Shown: one piece after another, positions 10,100-21,972 of the stretch | Layout of the letters: each line of letters opens with the position of its first letter | Numbering within the stretch: the stretch's first letter is position 1 | Assembly (NCBI GenBank): GCA_030765055.1 | Contig: CM060950.1 | Span: 459,661,210-459,725,209, forward strand | Direction of reading: 5' to 3' | DNA: 64,000 nt | Source: Mantis religiosa | Taxonomy: Eukaryota > Arthropoda > Insecta > Mantodea > Mantidae | Program-made: the position numbers and the translations under genes | Notes under the pieces: generated by a model | The model's input: the letters and a program-made list of their open reading frames with translations, nothing else | The model's database searches: none | What the model was told of the DNA's origin: nothing

Positions 10100-11050
10100 G
10101 TTGTATTTATATGAACAAATCTTGTTCGTTTCTCCTTTCCTTAATTTTTTCTTCATTCCAAGAAAATCCTGGGAGTGCTGTACACTCGCATGCTTTATCC
10201 TGGTTCTTGGGAACATCTGGGGAATATCCCTCAGGTGTTCCTGCTCCTCCAGGCCTTGTACATGATTTGTCCTCCATTTATCTCTTATTATTTTCTAGAT
10301 GGACCTGGCATTGTTGTAAGTTTATTCTGGAGATCCTTCCAATTAAGTTTTTCCCAGGAAGTAAGATATTTGTCAGAATTAGTTATGAAAATATTTTTAA
10401 TTACTCGTTTAACTGCCTCATAGGGGATACTTTGTTTCATTGTTTGGGCAATTTTGGAAACCTTCTTGGCCAACATCCATTTGCTCATTCTCAAAAATTC
10501 CACAGTGGGATGGAATCCATCAGAAAACTATATATTTTATTATTTTTTTAGAGATGTTTAATCACACTATGTATTTTACTTATTTTTTCCATTTTAGGGC
10601 AGTCAGTTGAAAGAATAGCCTGAATAGCTGCTTTGGAATCTAATAAGAAAATTATTTTGAAAAGCTTATTTGTCCAGGTGAATCAATTTTGTAAGGAATT
10701 AAAAGCTTATAAATTTCTCCATCAAAGCTTGTGAAATAATTTTCCAACAAGAAAGAAAATAATTTACAAGTACTTTTTGGTTGTAAAGAGAGCCATCTGT
10801 ATAGATGTGACTCCATTCATCATTAGGATAGCTTACATTTATGGCTCCAAGAGCATATACTTTAGCTTCTATAGCTGAATTTTGTTTCTTTTTAAAATCT
10901 GCGATTAGACCAAGGTTGTATTCTAATTCAATGATGTTAAGTGGGTTGTCACATTGGCAATTGTGAACCTGCCATGGAGAAGCTGAGTATGCTTGGGGCA
11001 ATTACTCCACCTTTGTTGTCTAATGGCTGGTGGGCCAGGAGAGATGTACA
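10100..11050 (-). pseudogene. decayed non-LTR retrotransposon ORF2: RNase H region
   Basis: On the reverse strand, WSHIYTDGSLYNQ opens an RNase H domain (first catalytic Asp in YTDGS). Further on come LLDSKAAIQAIL (second Asp region), an IPSHCGIFENE-like stretch in a shifted frame, and AKKVSKIAQTM. That is the order expected for the RNase H domain of I/R1/Jockey-group elements. The frame is broken repeatedly. The end near 10100 may hold the post-RNase H tail. No terminal repeats are expected for this class. Confidence 0.65.
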
Positions 11051-13158
11051 GTCCGGTGCACGGAATTGTTCCGATGCTGATGATAACTTTTGATGTGTTA
11101 CTTTATATAACGTTGGCATAACCATTTCACCATTCGTATTCTAGACCAGTTCTGGATGTGCCATTCTCTTATTGGTTTATGTCAATGTCCAATAACACAA
11201 TGACTGATGAACAAGGCACTTAGCCATGACACGTAGTGCAAGGGAGGGGTTAGGAGGAATTTGACCTTAGTGGAAAGATTGTCAAGAACACCTCCTTGCT
11301 GTGTCCATTGCTCATTGGTTTGATGTCATAACTCTGGAATTCCATTTTGGGAACAGGGGAGAAGGATTAAGGAGTGAGTTGAATGAAACAGCGTTGTTGA
11401 ATATATTGTACTCTATACTATACACGCCATTTGAAGTGAGCAAAAAATATGGATGTTACGAAAAAAGGATGTTACGAAGCCAGAAGCAAGCTATATAGTT
11501 ACTGTGCAAACAGTGTTTTATACTGTTCCAATATGTAACTTGAGAATGTTTTATCACTAGAAGTTTCTTGATTATATAAGGCTAATACAAAGCCCAGCAG
11601 TGAGTTTGTGTGTACTTTGACTGTCAGTCAACTGAGTTGAGTTAATGAGCATGGCTCTGTGATGAAAAGTCAGTACACTAAGGCAGTTAACAAGTCGTGA
11701 ATTGGTCAGTTAAGTTGTGTGAGTTGACAGAGCAGTGCATAGAAGAGCAGTGAATATCAGAGTTGTTGTGTTTAGAGTTGGCATACAGCTCTGTGTAAGA
11801 GGAACACTTGTGGGTACTTAGGAGAGATTACTAGCACTGCGCAAGTAGGAGCATGCTAAAGACACATTAAAGAGATGTGTTGAAGCTGTATATCTGTGTA
11901 AATCAGAAAGTGATTTTAAATTAAAATTGGGCTAGTGACAATAAATGAGTTTAAGATGAACTTTGTCTTTTGTCATGTTTTAGACACAATATACATATAC
12001 GGACCTTTCTTTATAAATGTCCTTTATCAATTTACAGGACCTCAAAACTTATATTTCCTATGAAATCTCAGCACAAAATTGTTGGATGGAACTCAACACT
12101 TTCTCTACCTGGTAGATATGTGGTAAATAAAGTTGAAAAAAGTAATATAAAAAACTTTATAGTTTGTTACTAAAGATGTCTTCACTGTGGCATGAAAATA
12201 AAGGTAACTAATAATTACAGATACGAGTCCTTATGCTCTAATAACAATATTAATGAATGTGCAATTATGCTTTTAAAACATTCATAATATGCACTTAAAT
12301 ATGCTCTTATAAAAATTAAGATTATGAACCTGCAGGAAAATTTCTGAAACTTAATTTCTAAAACCACAACTGAGTATTTTAAAATGTTTTGCTCTGTTTA
12401 AATTATAGGTTTTACTTTAGAAAATATTAGATTTCTAAATGATGTCATTAAAATTAAACTGAACAGTACCCATAAATATAATCACTACACTGTAACAGAA
12501 TTCTGAGCTTTCCTCATACCATGAGGTAACTGCAAAAACCAAATAAGGTTAATAGATGTGACATGAGCTAAAGATTGTGTTGCATAATCAGTGTCACAAT
12601 GTTTCAAGACTAATTCATTGGAACACATCATACTTGGAAAGATAAAAGGAATAAAATAGCCTTGGGCCCTCTACAAAGACAATCAGAAAAGACGATTAAA
12701 TCATTTGTATCAGAAAAATAGCATAAAAAATTGTAAAGGTAGAACTTTGCTTATACTTACCCAATTCCGTTGCATTTCAATATTCAATTACAAGTCAAAT
12801 AATTCTGCAACTCTTAATCTGCTAAGCACAGAATCAATCTGTTTAGTAACAGCACAAAACATAGTAACAGTAACATGGCAACAAGCAATTATTAGTCAAC
12901 TGTTTAATTCATTTATTATGTTCGTAGAGTTGAAAGTTTATATAATAGCAAAATTTGGATTAAACTCAATTAAAACCTCCTTCAGTTAGACTTACTAAAA
13001 TAATAATAGAAAATACTGTATAAATGGCTTTAGATAAATTTATATATATAAAGATCAGTTTAGGAGGTTGTGGTTAACTTTTGTGGTGATATTAGGTGAC
13101 TTTGATTTGAGAAACAATTGTTGATGTTCAACTGGAAACATTACCAAAAGCTACAAAA
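11051..13158. other. no gene; LTR-like block at about 11570-11960
   Basis: The block from about 11570 holds a TATA-like TTATATAAGG and ends with AATAAATGAG. Pieces of it (AGCTCTGTGTAAGAGG, GCATGCTAAA) match the block at 14435-14880 in the same order. The rest (12000-13158) is AT-rich with nothing recognised. Confidence 0.4.
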
Positions 13159-13309
13159 ATACTACTTCATACGTAAAATATAAAGCTATTAACAGTGAAG
13201 CAAACAAATATATACAAATATCATAATTTGTAACTTAAAACTTCACTCATCTTATAACAAATGATAATTCTTATAATTTCTCCAGTTTTACTTTAGCTTT
13301 TAGGTTACT

Positions 13310-13879
13310 ATGCACAATTTTGCTTATAATAACATATATGCTTTCAATTTAAATTTTATAGATACTAAATCCGAAATTAAATTATATTTAAAACTTCAAA
13401 AGAAAAAGAGATTCATTCTTGCAGATATTCGTTTTCTAAATTTTTGTTTAAAACATAAGGTAATTCCTATCTTTGTTAGAAAAACTATTAAATTTGTTAA
13501 TTATAGTATTGATCAAAAAGCTGCAGAGAAAAAAGTAATTCAAGTTGAAAGAAGTTTACTTTTTAAAGACTTAAATAATATTGAACTTAAATTATATCAT
13601 TTGCATCTAAAATTAACAACGATTTTAGGTAATTCAAGTTTGCTTAGTTTAGAATCCAAATTATTTCATATTCTTAATCTAAATATGAAAAATAAAACTG
13701 CTAAATTAAAAAACAAATTATGTGATTTGCGTTTGAAACAAAATAAATTAAACTTAGTTATTAAAAATAATGGCAATAATGTTTTTAATTTATCAAATTG
13801 TAACCTTAATGAAAAAGAGTTTAATTTTTTAAATCAAGATTTAAAAAACGTGTGTAGATTTTTAAAAAAATATACATGA
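13310..13879 (+). CDS. PLE protein N-terminal region (truncated ORF)
   Basis: The open frame has 189 codons and is very rich in Lys, Asn and Leu. Its early part reads DIRFLNFCLKHKVIPIF, the pattern that opens PLE proteins before the RT fingers (R-F-L, C, K, I-P-x-F). The remainder is predicted helical and lysine-rich. It ends at a stop just before the RT start, which continues in another frame at 13944-14135. Codon use is extremely AT-biased, like the family D pieces at 54410 and 60810. It is probably non-functional because the polymerase core is missing. Confidence 0.6.
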   Translation: MHNFAYNNIYAFNLNFIDTKSEIKLYLKLQKKKRFILADIRFLNFCLKHKVIPIFVRKTIKFVNYSIDQKAAEKKVIQVERSLLFKDLNNIELKLYHLHLKLTTILGNSSLLSLESKLFHILNLNMKNKTAKLKNKLCDLRLKQNKLNLVIKNNGNNVFNLSNCNLNEKEFNFLNQDLKNVCRFLKKYT

Positions 13880-13943
13880 TTATATCGCAGATATAGAAAT
13901 TGCTAGTCAAGATTGAAGTGAAAATAACAAAACATCGATTAAA

Positions 13944-14135
13944 TTGAAATATAATAAAATATTACATATTGAATCATTAAATCAAAAGGATTTAATTTTC
14001 ACTAAAGCGGATAAAGGTAATAGAACTGTAATTTTAGATAAATCCGATTATATTAATAGAGTAAAACACTTACTTCAAGGTGAAAAAAACTGGAGAATTT
14101 ATAATACTTATCATCATTTCTTATTAGATAAGTGA
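13944..14135 (+). pseudogene. PLE reverse transcriptase, first motif only
   Basis: The frame reads LIFTKADKGNRTVILDKSDY, the characteristic start of PLE RT domains (KADKG, V-x-L-x-K-x-x-Y). It stops where the family terminus resumes, so the rest of the RT was lost in the insertion or by deletion. Confidence 0.7.
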
Positions 14136-14359
14136 AGTTTTAAGTTACAAATTACTATATTTGTATATACTACTTCATAGTATAAACCAGACACTAATGG
14201 AACATTTGGATCTAAGACATGTTTAAATAATATTACATTGGTATTTGCATAGCCTGTTTTGGAGTTATGTCCTCATTTCTGTTTGGTAGTAGGTGGTCCA
14301 AGTGAAACACACCTGTTGATGGCCGACATAATGTGGTAGGAAAAGGCTAAACTTTTACT

Positions 14360-14880
14360 AGATATCATTCGACATCTTTCCAATACACTCTAGTAGGTAA
14401 TTCAACAAGGATCCCTCAGCAGAAGTTTCTGACTACACCCAACAGGCATATAAAGCTGCTGCAAAGCCTGGAGAGTTTTTTCTCAATCTTCAAGCGCCAG
14501 TTGATGATTACAGCTCTGTGGGAAGGAGTCAGAAAGTTGTGGAATGGTGCAGGAAGCATTTCACAGGTCAGTAAATGCAGCTCCCTGATGAACTGACAGG
14601 CAGTAGAATGGGTAGCAAAGCAGTTTCTGTACAAATTTCAAAGTTGTGTTCAGAATTGGTTGTAGCTCTGAGTAAGAGATGGACTACGTGTAGGTCGAAA
14701 AAGATTATTAGCAATGCAAGTTGGTGCATGTTAAAAAAAGCAGGTTTAAGTTGTGTATTTTGTAAAAGACAAAGTGATTGTACATTAGCATTGTGCTAAC
14801 AATTTTGGTGACAAATACAGGAGCTTGAAGCAGCTTTGAGTTTTGTCACAATAAATAAGTTTTCTTGACCTTGTTTTTAT
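14360..14880 (+). repeat. LTR-like block, partner of 11570-11960
   Basis: Contains a TATA-like CATATAAAGCTGCTGC, AGCTCTGAGTAAGAG, GCATGTTAAAA and an AATAAATAAG polyA-like end. These match 11570-11960 in order at modest identity. It could be the second LTR of an old element or an independent copy. No gag or pol frame lies between them. Confidence 0.4.
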
Positions 14881-15478
14881 TACTAAACTCTCTCATGGTT
14901 CTTACTTGGTCTTCTATGACTGTCGCACTATTATTAAAATATGCCTATCTTGCTTTTTATTGCAACCTGAAGTGTATACTTATCTTGACTCTTCCTTCTG
15001 AAACTTTTGACAGAGGATTCATTCCATTATGGTTTTAATTCCTTTACAAAATGAAACTTCACCAAGAGAAACTTTTCTTTGATTCAGCTTCTCCATTTAG
15101 ATGTGCTACCATGGAACTTGATATACAGATTTCAACAGAAATATTTGATCAGAGAACCCCTGAACCAAAAATAGCATTTTCAGGAAAGCTAGATGTGTAT
15201 GAGTGACACAATAAATATATGATTCAGAAATGAATGTTGCCAAAAACTGCTTTTTCTATTGCCTTTGGTTAGTTAGCGCTTCCATCAGTTGGGGTTCATT
15301 TCATGACTCTCCTTGTTGTTGCACTTCTGAAAAGCTATCAACAGGTTGGTGAAACATATGCAGTAAAACTAAAGGATCCTATAGTTTTGAAATTTAGTCT
15401 AGATTAGATTACTATTTAATAAATATTTGACAGTCAGTTTAAACGGATAATAGCGAGGTATCTTCCTAACTAAATGTT

Positions 15479-15553
<75 letters not shown>

Positions 15554-16485
15554 CGTGCGTGCGTGTGTGTCCGTCCGCATGTGCATATATAAAGAAATCT
15601 GGTTAGATTCTTGGTTTACAAATTGTGATATTTTCTTTTGAAGATTTTTTTCTCTCATTGTTTAATTTCTTGATAAACAGATTTTAAAACATATTCAAAA
15701 TTCAAATATATATAACTATCCAGAAATATAAGCTTGTAAAAAGAAAATCTAGGCCATGGTTATGCAAGATCAAGTATCTTTAGTAGAATTTAAACACAAA
15801 AATGCTTTCAACCTGCTATACGGGTGTACAGAAGATTTGGAATATTGCTCATAATTTTATGATCTGAATGCTTCTTAACCCAAGTTTAAGTTGGGCTGCA
15901 TGGTATGTCCACACTCCAAATATTATTTGGACATTTTTTCCTTTTTATTTCAATCTGTTTGAAAACATAAGTCACGCTTTAACTATACAATGATGGTCAA
16001 ATATTTTTTATTTCTTAATTTTTTTAAGTTGTCCAAGATTTATTGCTATCTGTTGTCAATTTGGTAAAAGTTTTTTGAAAACTTAGCTGCTTTTGCCATT
16101 TTCCTTAATAATGATAATAGATACATTTGGTCTGTATAAACATTAATATACAGTAGCTTCCTGAAACTGATGCCATTTATGAAGTAACGGAGAATTCTGA
16201 TTCTGATGGAAAGATTTTCAAGCTTTTAGACCAGGAACATGTTATGGATGATGTTGTAAGTTATGTTTATTATGGTAAGTAAACTTTTTCAACAAAAGAA
16301 ATAATCTTTTCATTACCCAAAGCAACGGTGTCTCTAAAGGTTTGTTACTTTGATTATTAGATGCTGATAGCGACGAATACAACAGATATTTACATAATAA
16401 TACAACTTTGTTGAACCATGTGACGCTGAACCAATAACAATGGATCCTGTTCAACTCAACTTTTGGAATAGTATATTCTATACCA
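14881..16485. other. no gene; GT/GC microsatellite at 15485-15572
   Basis: AT-rich sequence with a (GT)n run of about 60 bases passing into GCGCGC/GTGC repeats. I recognised no protein motif. Confidence 0.5.
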
Positions 16486-16880
16486 CCAGCAAAGCCCAGT
16501 CGCTCTAACCCATTGATCCGTGGTTCAAATTCCGGCCATGGTATTGCATTTTTCATGTTGATTCTATCTATCAAAAATGTTAGCCTATGTACGCCTAGTG
16601 TGAAGAAATGATTAATTTTCATTAATTAACTAAAATAATAAGAGTTGAATGATGAAGCCTGGGACTCAAGTACTTACGATAGTAAGTCGCCACAATCTCA
16701 AATACGAGAGCCCCTAGTGGTTTACGGGGAAATATACGAGTCAAATGGAGAATCTGATGTCATGACAGCAAGTTGGCCATAGTAGCTCAATGGGTTAGAG
16801 TGACTGGATGGAAACCAGGAGATCCGTGGTTCAAATCCCGGCCATGGCATTGCATTTTTCATGTTGACTCTATCCATCAA
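16486..16880 (+). repeat. SINE-1, two tRNA-like units in direct order
   Basis: A 5'-truncated tRNA-like unit (B-box-like GGTTCAAATTCC at about 16525) lies before the family spacer. A full unit follows at about 16775-16865, with TAGCTCAATGGG and GGTTCAAATCCC. The unit-spacer-unit order is like SINEs with twin tRNA-related regions. The trailer is CATGTTGACTCTATC. Confidence 0.72.
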
Positions 16881-17519
16881 ATAGCTAGCAGAGTTTTAAA
16901 AGTTTTAAAGCTGCAACAATTTTCAGACTTGTTCAAGTATAAGCTATAAGGCTACAATATTTATGAAAATATCTTGGATTTTAATCAGCCTTAAGAAAAA
17001 AATTTTGATAAAAATCAACATTTTCGTAACATGTTCTATGCAAAGACTAGTAGGGGGACTTTTTTGAAAATGTTTCTATTAACTATGAAAAAATCTGTAA
17101 AAAGGAGTAGAGGGCCTCCAATACGCAAAAACCTAGGGTTAGGTGTATGGGGACCGAATTATTATTCAATGGTAGGCAACATGATAGGATTTTCAGGATT
17201 TAGGAATATATGGCATTTTTCAGTATGGATTTTATACTTGTAATCTTGATTTTGTATTTCCATTTGATGTAAAAGGAAAGATGAGAAATAAATTACAAAT
17301 TACAAACTATTTGAAAGATGCCAATTTCTCCTTTTTGAGTTATGCTGTGAATGCATGCATCCACACAGAGTTGTTTAAAACAGGACTTCTGCTGTAGTCA
17401 GAAGTCTGTAAATGTGAATATCCAATGAAATCTGGACATAAAATTTTTGGGTTGAATACAGCAGTTCCCCTATTTAGCACACATAGCAGGGAAAGTAAAA
17501 CTTATACCAATTTAGGTTG
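16881..17519. other. no recognisable gene
   Basis: AT-rich sequence. A 70-codon frame at 17031-17243 has no recognised motif. Confidence 0.5.
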
Positions 17520-17939
17520 GAAAACCTTGGGTTTCTTGGCTCAACTGATAAAAGCACCTAAGGATTGGTTTGGATGATGCTACAGAGGGGACTCGGCAGA
17601 GTACCAGTCTTGGCTTATTGTACCCATGCCACAAGTGGGGCATCCCCAGCAGGAAGGATGAGATGAGAGGAGATAAGAGGCCAACCGTCCTAAGAAGTCA
17701 CGACTGTGCATAGGGCAGGGTCCCTACTCTTTACCAGTTGGAAACTTCCCGGTGGGCCAGTACAGCCGGCATTCCACTCATAGTGGTCTTAAAACAGGCC
17801 ACTAGGCCAGCCCAGAGAATGTCCTAACAAAGGAGGAAGTTCCAATGAGTAAGGACTATGATACAATGAAGCATAAAATTAATATAATTTTGAGTCGAAC
17901 TAGTGCTCAATGCTCCACTTATTGCTCGTATTTATCTAG

Positions 17940-17974
17940 AACGCGCTTTGTTAGGATCTTCCTAACATCATCAG
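17940..17974 (-). ncRNA. hammerhead-ribozyme-like motif, family A (probably inactive)
   Basis: On the reverse strand: CTGATGA, extra T, stem II GTTAGGA/TCCTAAC with loop AGA, AAAG in place of GAAA, then a GCGCG stretch. The pairing is excellent, but the catalytic G is absent, as in the copy at 1086. Confidence 0.45.
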
Positions 17975-18126
17975 CTGTTGTCAACTAATAGATGTTGGTT
18001 TGGTGAACTCCTTGGAGGTGATAGGTATGTCTTTGTTGGTATCTTGATGAACTTGAAGTTTGGATTTTCTTCAAAGGTAGTGTCGAAATTAAACAATTTT
18101 CTTTCATATTTCTTTATGAAGATTTT

Positions 18127-18617
18127 TTACCACATGGTTAATGCAGCTGGACCTTGGACACGTTTTAATAAGTGCATTTCTCGTTCTATATCATGATTCT
18201 CCTTTCTAAAATGGTACACTACCACCGATTTATCTATCTCTTTGGTCCTGATGTTGCTAAAATGCTCTGTAAGCATAATGTTCAAGTTCCTTTTTGTTTT
18301 TCCAATGTAAAAGTTGTCACAGCCTTTGCAGTTTATCCGGTACACACCTGATTTTTTGTGTGTGGGTATCTCCTTTGTATTTTGTGATTTCAAAAGGTGT
18401 TGTGTCCTAAATTTGTTCTGTGGGGCCAAAATAATATTGTGCTCTTTGAAGACTTTTTGGAAAAGGTGTGTAGCTCTGGGATGATATGTAAATGTTCTGT
18501 ATGAAGTTTCATTGCTGATTGGGGAAAGAGTAGTTTCTTGTTTTCATCTTTGTTGTCTTTTGAATTTATCAATTTTCTTTTTGACCAATTCAGCACTGAA
18601 TCTATTGTATTCTGCAA
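18127..18617 (-). pseudogene. PLE linker and GIY-YIG endonuclease fragment (family A)
   Basis: The reverse frame 18390-18617 reads the linker before the nuclease (HTFSKKSSKSTILFWPHRT). The overlapping frame 18127-18429 reads KSGVYRINCKGC and NFYIGKTKRNLN (GVY for GIY, and YIG), then KSVVVYHFRKENHDI and ALTMW. A frame change near 18420 and the missing RT make it a pseudogene. Confidence 0.75.
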
Positions 18618-19115
18618 TGTGAATGATATTATTGTACTCTTTGATATGTTCCATCTTGTTTAAAGGTACATTAACCAGGGTGTAAGTTAAACTGTTATCA
18701 ACATGCTATTAGACATCTATTAGTCGACAACAGTTGATGTTAAGAAGACCCTAACAAAATGCATTCTAGGTGAATACTAGCAGTAAGTGGAGCATTGAGT
18801 ACTAGTTCAATTGAAAATTATATTAAAGGAGGAAGTGTCTACTACGAACATATCATCCTACCATGCAGCGCCAAGACACCTGCCAACACTTCTACCCTGA
18901 ACGGGTCCATCATATGAGATATGTGAAATGTAGATGAAATGAAGGGTCAGGAAATTAGGGGAAAGTAATTAACCTACACAGTATTCACCTGATGACCTGG
19001 GGAAACCCCCCCAAAAGAAAACATGGGTCAGGTTGGTCGGCCACAGGAGTCAAACCCCGACCTGCTAAATGTGGGCAGACGAAAACACCTGAGCCATCCT
19101 GCTCGGTAAATCACC

Positions 19116-20554
19116 CAAGACTCGGAGTGTCAAAAATATTAAGCTGCTCTCTTCTTGAAATGTAGTCTATGTAGTTGTAAATAAGATATAAGTAAACAAA
19201 TATTTTAAACAAAAGTAATACTTTCCAAAAATAAATAAACAGAATAACACAATTTCAAGAGATATATGTCCTAACTTCCCCTGAACCCTGATGTGTGCGC
19301 ATGGGTGATCCTGAGTTGCACTCATACGACTTTCTCTACTCATTCTACTATTTGCTCAGTAGCCACCACTGTTTTGTTTCCTTTGTCTCTTGTGGCCATG
19401 CAAAGATCACGGAATTTCAAAGCCATCATATAGTGACATACTCTTTAAGCCTCATTCATCTATCATGTAAAGAAACATGTAATGAAAGCTTACCTGAATT
19501 AACAAAAATAGAATCAGATAAGCAGTAGTGAGTACTGAGCTGAGAAAAATTCATGTGGTAGCTGCTAAGGCTTGAGCTTATGGAGAGAAAGACACTAATG
19601 ACCATCCGGTTGCGAGATGAATAAATGCAGTAGTGCTCTAATCAGTAAACACCAGAAGATCTATCAAGAGATAATGGAGGTTACATGCAAGTGTAACGAG
19701 CAGGTTTGCAACAACTGTTGTGATGAAGTGTGTGCTGCTATGGTAGCAGATTAAAGAAGTTTTGTGTTAGGCTCCCCGTGAATAAGGCAGAGGAAGAAAT
19801 GCCTGCTTTATGAGTATTTCATTAAAGCTATATCACAAGAACTAAGTGAAGGGATTTGAACATTTAAAATTTAATTAATTACATTTGTGAAGTAACACTG
19901 AAAATTTGCAATATTGTGACCTGATTCAGTTTTTAATTTGCCACATACAATATGAGCTGCAGACTAACCTAGTTCACTTTTGCTGACTCTGATCTGAGCC
20001 AAATCTCAAGAACCACAGTTTAATTGCCAATCAGATAGGTGGCATCATCATGAAACCATAGTTCAGCAAACCCCCACCAATATGAAGGCCATGCTGATTC
20101 TTGCCTATAACTGGGATGGTGTGACCTTAAAGCATAGTACCCTTATAAAGGTAGAACATTAATACATAGTAGTACTGTCCATTTTTGCAAATAGTACACT
20201 AACAGCTCTGAGAAGAGAATGCCAATACTTGATGCACAACTTGTCTACTGTTCTGCACAAGAACTAGGGCACATACAGCAGAATTGTTTGAATTGTTAAA
20301 TCACTGGGGCTAGAAGTTGCTCTATCACCCTCCATATTATCCAAATTTAAGCCCTTGTAACTACTATTTTATCCCTAAGATGTAGTCACTTAATGGTATT
20401 TGCAGTTTAACACATTTTACAGGAAACTCTTTACAGCAACAAGAGAATTTTGCAGAACAATTGTATAAAAATTATATATAAGCTAAGAAATAGGACTTCA
20501 TGACGTAGTGTTTAAAAAAAAAATTGTTTACTGCAATTTCTCTAGATGTATGTA
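19116..20554. other. no recognisable gene
   Basis: Mixed-composition sequence. A 77-codon frame at 19295-19528 has no known motif. No terminal repeats were noticed. Confidence 0.45.
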
Positions 20555-21106
20555 TATACAAGGGCAAGTAAAAAATTATCTGCAAAATAACTATAACGTT
20601 TCTTACATTAGACATATTCAATTCTATCTTACGATACTTGATTATGATGTTGCGGACCTGCTATGAAAGTTTCATCCTCATTCCGCTATTTGTCATTCTT
20701 TTGTTACAGATAGATCAGGGCCACTCCATTAGAAGTTTGCACAAAAGAGTAACAACGATCAGTGATCTGATGGCATGACAGAACCATGACTTATTTTCGG
20801 ACTATGTGCCACTTCATCAATAGTCACTCTAACAGAACCATGTCAAGTTCAAGCGCAATGTTGTCATCAGTTGAGGCCGTAGCTGGTCATCCGGCTCCTT
20901 CCTCGTGTGTAACACTTGTGCGACCATTTTTGAATTTGTCAATCCATTTGTAGACACTATGCTGTGACAAGACACTGTTCCCATATTGTGCTCAAAGTGT
21001 TTGATGGATTTTGGCCCCTGATATGCCTTCCAACCGCAAAAATCAAATCACTGATTGTTGTTCCTCTTTGGTGCAAATTTCTAATGGAGTGGCCATGATC
21101 AGAATC
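20555..21106 (-). pseudogene. mariner-type transposase N-terminal remnant
   Basis: The reverse strand from 21096 reads a helix-turn-helix start typical of one mariner group: KEEQQSVIRFLRLEG, a stop, then SVYKWIDKFKNGRTSVTHEE. The DDD catalytic core is not seen. The sequence runs out at 20555 in a terminal-repeat-like AGGGCAAGTAAAAAAT. The right end is cut by the SINE-2 at 21110. This is probably an internally deleted element. Confidence 0.6.
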
Positions 21107-21109
21107 AGA

Positions 21110-21335
21110 ATATATATATTAATTTACATCCTCCAACGTTAAGTCATATCGGATGATGAATGAAATGATGTTCAAATGAGCCCAGGGTCTATAAAGCTTC
21201 GTTACCCGACATTCATCTTTCAGGGTAAGAGAAAACCCTGGAAAAAAGGCTTATCCAGGTAAATCACCTTGACCGAGATTCAAACTTGGGATCTCCTGAA
21301 AATGAGGCAGACATGCTATAGACCGCACAATGGTT
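21110..21335 (-). repeat. SINE-2 copy (tRNA-like head)
   Basis: Reverse copy. It has the trailer CATCCTCCAACGTTAAGTCA, the ACCCTGG/CTTATCCAGG core and a tRNA-like head with a degenerate B-box at 21290. It lies against the mariner remnant. Confidence 0.72.
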
Positions 21336-21742
21336 TTTGAACACTGAAATATTTAAATGAAAGCTTCAATGCAAGTGCTTTACCTGTTTTCCCTGGCCTT
21401 CAATGGCAGTGATATCTCAATGCGATAATATCATCCTCTTAATATCAGTGGACTGTTTATTTCATGTGTCACTATTCAAGGAAGTCGTAAAATCTCCAAC
21501 AAACTAAATACTACAGTTCCAGAAAAGGTTTTTCACTTACACGCAACAATGTAACACCAAGTTAAATAAATTTTGGCTTTAATCATATTTTGATTCTTCT
21601 ACACCTAACATATCCGCATCTGTTGAGTCATTATCACTGTCATCCTCATCACTGTTTCGCCCTATTGTCTTCAATTATAATTCTTTCAATTTTTTCTAAT
21701 GCTCCTGGTTTTTAATTTTTTGTATTTTTTTTTTTTTTGTAT
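21336..21742. other. no gene; acidic-tail-like reverse frame
   Basis: The reverse strand at about 21600-21690 reads SDEDDSDNDSTDADMLGV. This resembles the acidic tail of the DDE transposase at 48450 and may be the end of another copy. Nothing else is recognised. Confidence 0.35.
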
Positions 21743-21972
21743 TTTACATCCTCCAACGTTAAGTCATATCGGACGATGAATGGAATAGGTGATATGATGC
21801 TCAAATGAACCCAGGGTTCATAGAGCTTAGACTTACCCAACATTCTTCTTTCAGGATAAGGAAAAACTCCGGAAAAAAACCTTATCCAGGTAACTTACCC
21901 TGACTGAGATTCAAACTTGGGGCCTCTTGAACGTGAAGCAGACATGCTACCACCACGCTACCGAGGCAGGAA
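21743..21972 (-). repeat. SINE-2 copy
   Basis: Reverse copy starting after a T-run. CATCCTCCAACGTTAAGTCA trailer, CTTATCCAGG core, and a tRNA-like head ending in GCTACCGAGGCAGG. Confidence 0.78.

Larger units (their letters stand above)
13172..14166 (+). mobile_element. Penelope-like element (family D), 5' half with 13 bp target duplication
   Basis: ATACTACTTCATA flanks the insert at 13159-13171 and 14167-14179. Unlike the other copies, this one carries the N-terminal part of the protein. Near both borders lie inverted matches of the family terminus (AAAACTTCAC on the left, GTGAAGTTTTAAG on the right). So both ends are the element terminus, and the region from the RT core to the GIY-YIG domain is missing. 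Confidence 0.78.
17841..18824. mobile_element. Penelope-like element (family A), foldback with 12 bp target duplication
   Basis: AAAGGAGGAAGT flanks the insert at 17829-17840 and 18825-18836. The left part is a reverse copy of GIY-YIG plus the 3' end. The right part (about 18690-18824) is a forward copy of the last 130 bases only. The left terminus is about 40 bases longer than the right one. Confidence 0.87.
17520..19115 (-). repeat. tRNA-headed repeat (SINE-4), split by a PLE
   Basis: GC-richer sequence than its surroundings. The reverse strand at about 19035-19110 has an A-box TGGCTCAGGTG and a B-box-like GGTTTGACTCC, i.e. a tRNA-derived head. The body continues to about 17520, interrupted at 17841-18824 by a family A PLE with its target duplication. 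Without the insert the repeat is about 600 bp, long for a SINE, so it may be more than one unit. Confidence 0.55.

Noticed and set aside
15470..15658. Reverse frame with Thr-His repeats
   Set aside because: Created by the GT microsatellite.
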